Origin: DAOPZJ01 sp964587625 | GTDB lineage: Bacteria; Bacillota; Clostridia; Oscillospirales; JAKOTC01 | NCBI GenBank assembly: GCA_964587625.1 | Contig: CAZPLU010000034.1 | Span: 1 to 26,811, forward strand | DNA length: 26,811 bases | Direction of reading: 5' to 3' | Shown here: positions 22,661 through 26,811 of the stretch, piece after piece | How the letters are laid out: each line of letters begins with the position of its first letter | Position numbering within the stretch: the first letter of the stretch is position 1 | Program-made: the position numbers and the translations under genes | Notes under the pieces: model-generated | The model's input: only the letters and a program-made list of their open reading frames with translations | The model's database searches: none | Told to the model about the DNA's origin: nothing

Positions 22661-23095
22661 ATGCCAAGCGCCAAATTCGGCGTAACCGCTATCAGCGAAA
22701 ACAGCACAAAAACCATCGTCAACGCAAGGGGTTTCACCATAATCATCGACGAACCGGAAAACTTAGGCGGCACAAATCACGGCGCAAATCCCGTGGAATA
22801 CCTTCTGGCCGCGCTTGCCGGTTGCTTGAATGTCGTTGGACATCTTGTCGCCGGTGAGATGGGATTTCAACTGAACGGGTTGGAATTTGATTTACAAGGG
22901 AGCTTGGATCCCGCAAAATTCATGGGACAATCGCCAGACGGTCGGGCGGGATTTCAAGATATTCGAGTGACGATGAAACCAAACACGGATGCGAGCCAAG
23001 AGACATTGGACAAATGGCTTGAGACGGTCGAAATCAGATGCCCTGTCAGCGACAATATCGAAAACCCGACCCCGTTGCATCTCATATTGGGTTAA
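22661..23095 (+). CDS. OsmC/OhrA family peroxidase-like protein, 144 aa
   Basis: OsmC-family proteins reduce organic and fatty-acid hydroperoxides with two reactive cysteines. Here they are C55 in ALAGCLN, at the start of the central helix, and C128 in RCPVSDN. The GTNHGANPVEYLLAALAGC segment is diagnostic of the family. The start is supported by AAAAGGGGG. The protein is cytoplasmic and usually a dimer. A promoter with a palindromic operator lies upstream and a strong terminator downstream, so it is a single-gene unit, close to the flavodiiron-rubredoxin pair, consistent with oxidative defence. Confidence 0.92.
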   Translation: MPSAKFGVTAISENSTKTIVNARGFTIIIDEPENLGGTNHGANPVEYLLAALAGCLNVVGHLVAGEMGFQLNGLEFDLQGSLDPAKFMGQSPDGRAGFQDIRVTMKPNTDASQETLDKWLETVEIRCPVSDNIENPTPLHLILG

Positions 23096-23134
23096 AGGGG
23101 ATTTTATCATACTGCGTCTCTGTCGTTGCGGAGC

Positions 23135-23166
23135 GACCTGCCGTCATCAGACGGCAGGTCTTTTTT
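23135..23166 (+). terminator. Strong rho-independent terminator after the OsmC gene
   Basis: GACCTGCCGTC and GACGGCAGGTC form a perfect 11-bp stem with an ATCA loop, directly followed by six T's. Confidence 0.95.
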
Positions 23167-23330
23167 GTTCATATACGCGCCGGTCGGGTATCCGCCGGGA
23201 CAATCCGCTGCATCAAAGCGGATTACGACACAGCCGAACACGACCGCCCATAACATCAAACAGCCGATAAAAGCCAAAAGACCCGACACCGGTTTGGTAT
23301 CAGGTCTTGTCTTGTCGAATTCGCAGTGCT

Positions 23331-23924
23331 TTATTGCGCGCCCGTGACCGTCTCATACGGCCATGCACCGATGCCGCCGAAGTCGAAAACATTGCTATAT
23401 CCCATGGCGATCAGTTTGTTCGCGGCCTGCGCGCTGCGGTTGCCCGAGCGGCAGTAAACCAAAATCTCGGCGTCAAAATCCGGAAGCAGTTCCGGTTTTT
23501 GATCGATGATGGTCTCGTTGGGCACCAAAATCGCGCCCGGGATATGCTCCGCATCGTATTCCGTTTGGGTTCGGACGTCGAGCACAATGACTTCTTCCCC
23601 GCTCTCCATTCGGATTTTCGCCCGCTGCGGCGTGATCTTTTGATAGGTTATAACCGTGCTTTGTATGCCTGTGCTGTCTTCGGCTGAGTTTGCGAATGCC
23701 GTTATGCTCTGCGCGCCGCCTGCGTTTGCATCATTTTCGGCTGCGGGTTTTGCCGGTGCGGCAATCGCGAATGCAACCAGTACCCCAAAAAGGATGCCGA
23801 TGACGGTTGAAATGATCGGATTCGCGGTAAGCGGACAGCTGCCCGTCGAACAGCCGATCAGTTTATACAGTACGAAATAGCCGAAAAGCCCTCCCGCGAA
23901 TACACCGATTAAATATCTCATCAT
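23331..23924 (-). CDS. DUF6132-rhodanese fusion membrane protein, 197 aa
   Basis: The N-terminal part (residues about 1-55) has two membrane helices around IGCSTGSCPLTANP, typical of the small DUF6132 family. A low-complexity Ala-rich linker (60-85) leads to a rhodanese domain with VIVLDVRTQTEYDAEHIPGA and the active-site loop VYCRSGNRS, in which Cys is the sulfur-carrying residue. The protein probably handles persulfide or thiol sulfur at the membrane. The ATG at 23924 follows GGAGG by 9 nt; a second ATG directly after it is also possible. The fusion is compact, with no gap between genes. A TATAAT at 23960-23965 is a possible -10 box. Confidence 0.85.
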   Translation of the reverse strand: MMRYLIGVFAGGLFGYFVLYKLIGCSTGSCPLTANPIISTVIGILFGVLVAFAIAAPAKPAAENDANAGGAQSITAFANSAEDSTGIQSTVITYQKITPQRAKIRMESGEEVIVLDVRTQTEYDAEHIPGAILVPNETIIDQKPELLPDFDAEILVYCRSGNRSAQAANKLIAMGYSNVFDFGGIGAWPYETVTGAQ

Positions 23925-23989
23925 GTGATGTTCCCTCCCGAGTAAATACATATATACCGATTATATTTTACGGATTTATATAAGCCATT

Positions 23990-24006
23990 CCGTGACCTTG
24001 TCACGG
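23990..24006. other. Short perfect hairpin in intergenic DNA
   Basis: CCGTGAC-CTT-GTCACGG lies between the divergent rhodanese and amidase genes. It could be an operator or a leader hairpin; nothing decides between them. Confidence 0.35.
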
Positions 24007-24144
24007 TGGAGGGGTAGCGGTCATCCGCGGCTGCGAGGGGCCTTGCTTTTTTCGACTGCCGTGCCGCGATTCACATGATAACGCAGAACCGGATTTTTTC
24101 ATATGATGGGGCGGTAAATGAACGCATGAGAGGAGAATGCCGTA

Positions 24145-24627
24145 TTGAAACAAATTTATTATGACCGGTCGGCGGTCGTGCGGTACGCCGAAAAATGGGC
24201 GTTCAAGCGCAATCCCCGCTTCCCGAATTTCGACGGGATGGGCGGGGACTGCACGAATTTTGCGTCACAGTGCGTCTGGGCGGGCTGCGGGGTGATGAAT
24301 TACACGCCGGTTTTGGGCTGGTATTGCAACGGGCTGAATGACCGCACGCCCTCGTGGAGCGGCGTGGAGTTTTTACATCGGTTCTTGGTCGCCAACGAAG
24401 CCGCCGGACCGTATGCGCGGGAAGTTGAAAAAGAAGAACTGCTGATCGGCGACCTGATTCAGCTCTGTGGCTCGGACGGCGATTTTTATCACACGCTGGT
24501 GATTGTGGGAAAAGATCGGAGCGAGATTTATATCGCCGCGCATACCTTTAACGCCTTCAACCGGCCGCTTTCAAGTTATCATTACTCCGGTCTGCGCGGC
24601 CTGCACATCGAGGGTGCGAAAAAGTGA
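24145..24627 (+). CDS. Amidase_6-like domain protein, 160 aa
   Basis: The sequence matches the putative amidase domain (amidase_6), a papain-like fold linked to peptidoglycan or cell-wall amide cleavage. Family features are YYDRSAVVRYAEKWAFKRNPRF, then GGDCTNFASQCVWAGCG with the presumed catalytic Cys, and YHTLVIVGK with the presumed His. Its end AAHTFNAFNRPLSSY is also typical. No signal peptide is visible, so secretion is not assured. The start is a TTG at 24145, 9 nt after AGGAG; no in-frame ATG is nearer. The gene converges with the small Cys-rich gene. Confidence 0.82.
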   Translation: MKQIYYDRSAVVRYAEKWAFKRNPRFPNFDGMGGDCTNFASQCVWAGCGVMNYTPVLGWYCNGLNDRTPSWSGVEFLHRFLVANEAAGPYAREVEKEELLIGDLIQLCGSDGDFYHTLVIVGKDRSEIYIAAHTFNAFNRPLSSYHYSGLRGLHIEGAKK

Positions 24628-24658
24628 ATACAGTCGGGCAAACGCGAGATTATAATAA

Positions 24659-24862
24659 TTACTCCCAATCTCCGTCTGCCGATTCCTTCGGCGGTATTCT
24701 TGTTTCTCTCCGCTCCCTGTAATGTTCGCACACGGATTTCATGTCCCGGCTTTTTAATTCGGGACACAGACAATTGCCGCAATCAACCGGGTGGTATCTG
24801 TGGCCTAATTTGATGTAATGCCTTCGGAAAAGCGCGCAGGTTTCGCAGGATTTTTTAACCAT
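24659..24862 (-). CDS. Cys-rich small protein, 67 aa
   Basis: The protein has Cys pairs CETC near residue 6 and CGNCLC near residue 28, plus a further Cys in SVCEHY, with basic residues between (RRHYIKLGHRYH). The spacing suggests a small zinc- or iron-binding fold, as in a family of short Clostridia proteins often found near phage-type repressors; this is from memory of the pattern. A perfect consensus promoter about 100 bp upstream should express it, and an AGAGGA site precedes the ATG, with about 11 nt spacing. The adjacent XRE gene is divergent and probably represses this promoter. Confidence 0.65.
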   Translation of the reverse strand: MVKKSCETCALFRRHYIKLGHRYHPVDCGNCLCPELKSRDMKSVCEHYRERRETRIPPKESADGDWE

Positions 24863-24960
24863 TCTTATGACCGTCCTCTCTTAAAAATATTTAGGTCTTG
24901 TCCGACGAAACCAAAACTAAATTCCGGGCTTAAAACGCTTTCGAACTTTTCACCCTGATA

Positions 24961-24989
24961 ATTATAGAGTTTATATCACTAAATGTCAA
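24961..24989 (-). promoter_or_regulatory. Perfect consensus promoter for the Cys-rich gene
   Basis: On the minus strand, TTGACA (24984-24989), exactly 17 nt, TATAAT (24961-24966). The strongest-looking promoter in the region, with a repressor half-site in its spacer. Confidence 0.88.
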
Positions 24990-25005
24990 TAGAGTTATAA
25001 ACTCT
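24966..25005. promoter_or_regulatory. Palindromic operator pair for the XRE repressor
   Basis: AGAGTTATAAACTCT (24991-25005) is a perfect palindrome with 6-bp arms and an ATA centre. AGAGTTTATA at 24966-24975 repeats one arm inside the leftward promoter spacer. The pair straddles the -35 box, placing a bound repressor over the leftward promoter and next to its own gene. Confidence 0.65.
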
Positions 25006-25031
25006 GAAATATACTTGTTTAGGGTGATAAG

Positions 25032-25256
25032 GTGACGTATATTGATCGGATTCGCGCGTTGCGTGAGGACGGGGACTTGACGCAGACCACGGTGGCGGGC
25101 CTTTTAAACGTCGGCCAAAAAACGTATTCGGATTACGAATTGGGTAAGACCAGGATCCCGCTCGACAGTATGCTATTATTGGCGAGATATTATAATGTCA
25201 GTATGGATTATATTTGCGCAATTACCGATAAAAGAACTCCTTATCCCCGAAAGTAA
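25032..25256 (+). CDS. XRE-family HTH repressor, 74 aa
   Basis: This is a single-domain helix-turn-helix protein of the lambda-Cro/XRE class: MTYIDRIRALREDGDLTQ, then the recognition pair TVAGLLNVGQKTYSDYELGKT, and the closing helix SMLLLARYYNVSMDYI. The GTG at 25032 follows AGGGTGAT; no ATG is closer. It probably controls its own gene and the divergent Cys-rich gene through the palindrome at 24991-25005. Proteins of this size are common repressors in mobile elements and in toxin-antitoxin or stress loci. No toxin partner is apparent. Confidence 0.88.
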   Translation: MTYIDRIRALREDGDLTQTTVAGLLNVGQKTYSDYELGKTRIPLDSMLLLARYYNVSMDYICAITDKRTPYPRK

Positions 25257-25349
25257 CATAAAATATATTATAAACTTTAATAAAGCAATGATCCGTTCGC
25301 GAACGGCTTTATTCAATTGACATTTATTATACAATTTTCAACCGAATAT

Positions 25350-25389
25350 AAAAGGCATGTAAAAGCCCAAGCGCTGAAGCGCCCGGGCT
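25350..25389 (-). terminator. Terminator of the 98-aa gene
   Basis: On the minus strand AGCCCGGGCGC pairs with GCGCTTGGGCT (stem arms 25379-25389 and 25364-25374, two wobbles), with T-rich sequence following (TTTTACATGCCTTTTA). It lies 14 nt past the stop codon. Confidence 0.7.
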
Positions 25390-25403
25390 GAGAAACGTTA
25401 TCT

Positions 25404-25700
25404 TTAAACGATGTTCGGGGTGAAATAGATCACGCAGGACTTTGTCTCGATGGTTCCGAGCACATCATTTTCCACCACGAAGGTCTCCTCGTGATCTTCG
25501 GGGATCGGGCCGGTCTGCGGCACCGCGAAAACGTATTCCACCGAGTTTGTGCCGTCGGACAACTTGACGTGATAATACGCGTTCGTCCCCGGCTCGCAGT
25601 CAATTTCGTTTTCGTTGGTCACGATGATCTCCAAAATGCTATCGCTGCTGTCCGTATTAAACGGAGTTCCGTTCAATACATTGATATCGATTTGCGCCAT
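25404..25700 (-). CDS. Hypothetical protein, 98 aa
   Basis: An acidic, strand-rich small protein: residues about 20-60 alternate hydrophobic and polar (ILEIIVTNENEIDCEPG, YYHVKLSDG, SVEYVFAVP), suggesting a beta-sandwich. No signal peptide is visible. A GGAG site lies 8 nt before the ATG. The next gene starts divergently about 150 bp away. I do not recognise the family. Confidence 0.65.
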   Translation of the reverse strand: MAQIDINVLNGTPFNTDSSDSILEIIVTNENEIDCEPGTNAYYHVKLSDGTNSVEYVFAVPQTGPIPEDHEETFVVENDVLGTIETKSCVIYFTPNIV

Positions 25701-25728
25701 TGTGATTTCTCCATTCTTTCAAGCGTTT

Positions 25729-25772
25729 GAAAGCCGGGCTTTTTACAGAGCCGGGCTTTCATCCCTATTATA
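25729..25772 (-). promoter_or_regulatory. -10 box and leader hairpin of the 98-aa gene
   Basis: TATAAT on the minus strand at 25767-25772. A 12-bp near-perfect hairpin, GAAAGCCGGGCT (25729-25740) with AGCCGGGCTTTC (25749-25760), follows in the presumed 5' leader. No good -35 box is visible. Confidence 0.4.
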
Positions 25773-25853
25773 TTCGGGGATAAAATTCCTGTGATTTCAA
25801 AGCGGCGTTCATCCGCACCAAAGCAACCCGCAAATCATATATTAGGAGCGGTG

Positions 25854-26405
25854 ATGCTTATGGGAATCACGGATTTAACCTGCCGTGAATCGATCAGTTT
25901 ATTGAACGGAAATCCCTGCCGCGAAAACGAAAACGATCAATTATATTTCGGCGGACCGTTTCAAACCTTTCTCTTTTTCGACCTGCCCCCGCCCGCCTTT
26001 TTCAGCGGTTTAAAAAAAGCCGAACTGATCCTGTTTAAAATCCCCGCGGAAACGGCCGGCGCGCCCTGCGCGTCCTGCCATTACGCGCGGCCGCTTCTGG
26101 ATTTCTTTAATGTTTTTTACAACTGTTATACGCCGCCGCGGACCGACGACAATTTGTGCGCGGTATACCGGGACCGACCTCGCGACGGATACGCGGAAAT
26201 CGACGTCACCGGAATTGTGAACGCTTGGCTCAACAGCCGGCCGGAAAACAAGGGGCTGCTCATTGAGAGCGATCCGGACGCGCGGGGTATTGTCTTTGCG
26301 TCCATGCGGTATAACATCAGGGGAATGCGGCCGTTTTTGCGCCTGACTTATGAGAGGATCACGAGGCCGCTCAGCGCCGCGCCCGCCTCGGTCGAAATCA
26401 GATAA
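25854..26405 (+). CDS. DNRLRE-like domain protein, 183 aa
   Basis: The protein resembles a DNRLRE domain, a beta-rich module usually found on secreted carbohydrate-active or surface proteins. Family-like segments are QTFLFFDLPPP, LKKAELILFKIP, GYAEIDVTGIVNAWLNSRPENKGLLIES and RPFLRLTYE. It lacks a signal peptide, and none of the usual neighbouring enzymatic domains is attached. The ATG at 25854 is preferred: AGGAG lies 5 nt upstream; the in-frame start at 25791 has no site, and another ATG at 25860 is close. Six Cys residues are present, more than usual for the family (NPCRENE, PCASCHYA, NCYTP and others). No partner is apparent. Confidence 0.7.
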   Translation: MLMGITDLTCRESISLLNGNPCRENENDQLYFGGPFQTFLFFDLPPPAFFSGLKKAELILFKIPAETAGAPCASCHYARPLLDFFNVFYNCYTPPRTDDNLCAVYRDRPRDGYAEIDVTGIVNAWLNSRPENKGLLIESDPDARGIVFASMRYNIRGMRPFLRLTYERITRPLSAAPASVEIR

Positions 26406-26442
26406 CGGGACTTCCACGTCTTTTCAATACGAATGGCTTTTG

Positions 26443-26742
26443 AGACGGCAGATAAAATCTGCCGTCTATACCCCTGCGCTCTGCGCGGGGGCGGAATCCG
26501 CGCGTTATTTCATTCAGATCGAGTGAAACGGATGGCTTCCGGCACATGGACGGCAGTCGTTTTTTATGTTATGCTAATATCTGCTTGTAAAGCCGATAAA
26601 ATATCGACTTTGCAAATCCGCCGCAACGCGGCGGACGGCGGCGGATGCCGCCGAAATAAGCGGTGCAATATTGATTTCGTGAAAACAGCGAAGCGTTTTC
26701 ACCCCGCCAAAGGCGGGGTTTACAATCGATTTTACCGATTGT
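26443..26742. repeat. Cluster of eight stem-loops, non-coding
   Basis: Tight stem-loops in a 300-bp stretch: AGACGGCAGAT/ATCTGCCGTCT (26443-26467, AAA loop), a CCCC-GCGC pair at 26471-26490, TTGTAAAG...CTTTGCAA at 26585-26615, TCCGCCGC-AAC-GCGGCGGA at 26617-26635, CGGCGGC-GGAT-GCCGCCG at 26636-26653, GTGAAAAC/GTTTTCAC at 26679-26702, ACCCCGCC-AAA-GGCGGGGT at 26701-26719 and ACAATCG/CGATTGT at 26722-26742. The reading frames crossing it look like by-products. It continues to the window edge. Function is unknown. Confidence 0.75.
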
Positions 26743-26811
26743 TAAATTTGAAATTAGATAAGGTACAATAAGTTTCGCAAATAGAAAAGGACAAGGTTTA
26801 AAGTCTCTGAT

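Noticed and set aside
23107..23289. 60-aa minus-strand ORF with a hydrophobic N-terminus downstream of the rhodanese gene
   Set aside because: It has a plausible membrane helix but no ribosome site, a GTG start, and its 3' part is made of the opposite-strand terminator of the OsmC gene. It could be real but is not supported.
26443..26742. CRISPR array
   Set aside because: The hairpins differ in sequence and spacing; there are no identical direct repeats with regular spacers and no cas gene.
26433..26771. 112-aa plus-strand ORF across the hairpin cluster
   Set aside because: The translation follows palindromic GC-rich sequence and has no domain-like pattern or ribosome site.

Overview
The window reads as chromosome from a strictly anaerobic Gram-positive bacterium of the Clostridia, most plausibly an uncultured Oscillospiraceae-like lineage. 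The evidence is AGGAGG-type ribosome binding sites on almost every gene, TTGACA/TATAAT promoters, a flavodiiron protein with a rubredoxin, an AmmeMemoRadiSam module and InlB-type B-repeat surface proteins. A 100-N scaffold gap at 7719-7818 shows that this is a draft or metagenome assembly.

Layout. 1-5300: a hypothetical gene (+), then leftward genes: a hydantoinase/oxoprolinase-family protein, and an AmmeMemoRadiSam pair in which MEMO1-like and AMMECR1 domains are fused and translationally coupled to the radical SAM enzyme. 5300-9270: two paralogous secreted, C-terminally anchored proteins built of 213-bp (71-aa) B-repeats in strict register; the scaffold gap lies inside the second array. 9280-11240: a metallophosphoesterase and a degenerate ADP-ribosylglycohydrolase-like protein (leftward). 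11340-13290: three coupled membrane-anchored hypothetical genes (rightward).

13360-16060: an islet bounded by tRNA-Pro(GGG) and tRNA-Leu(GAG), holding a mobile-element-style protein whose 3' end runs antisense into tRNA-Pro and a HAD phosphatase broken by one extra base. The HAD gene has its own promoter and a structured 5' leader that I cannot assign to a known riboswitch class. 16200-20820: a YcaQ-like winged-helix protein and an overlapping pair of MutS-like ATPases, each exactly 524 residues, both with Asn in place of the Walker B Asp. 20900-23170: flavodiiron protein plus rubredoxin (O2/NO detoxification) and an OsmC-family peroxidase.

23330-26811: a DUF6132-rhodanese fusion, an amidase_6-like protein, a Cys-rich small protein divergent from an XRE repressor across a consensus promoter and a palindromic operator, a 98-aa hypothetical gene, a DNRLRE-like protein, and a terminal non-coding stretch packed with stem-loops.

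The redox genes (flavodiiron protein, rubredoxin, OsmC, rhodanese) form a coherent oxygen and peroxide defence neighbourhood for an anaerobe. The points I would look at first are the HAD leader RNA, the paired MutS-like proteins, the surface-protein pair with its VPxMG tails, and the hairpin cluster at the right edge.
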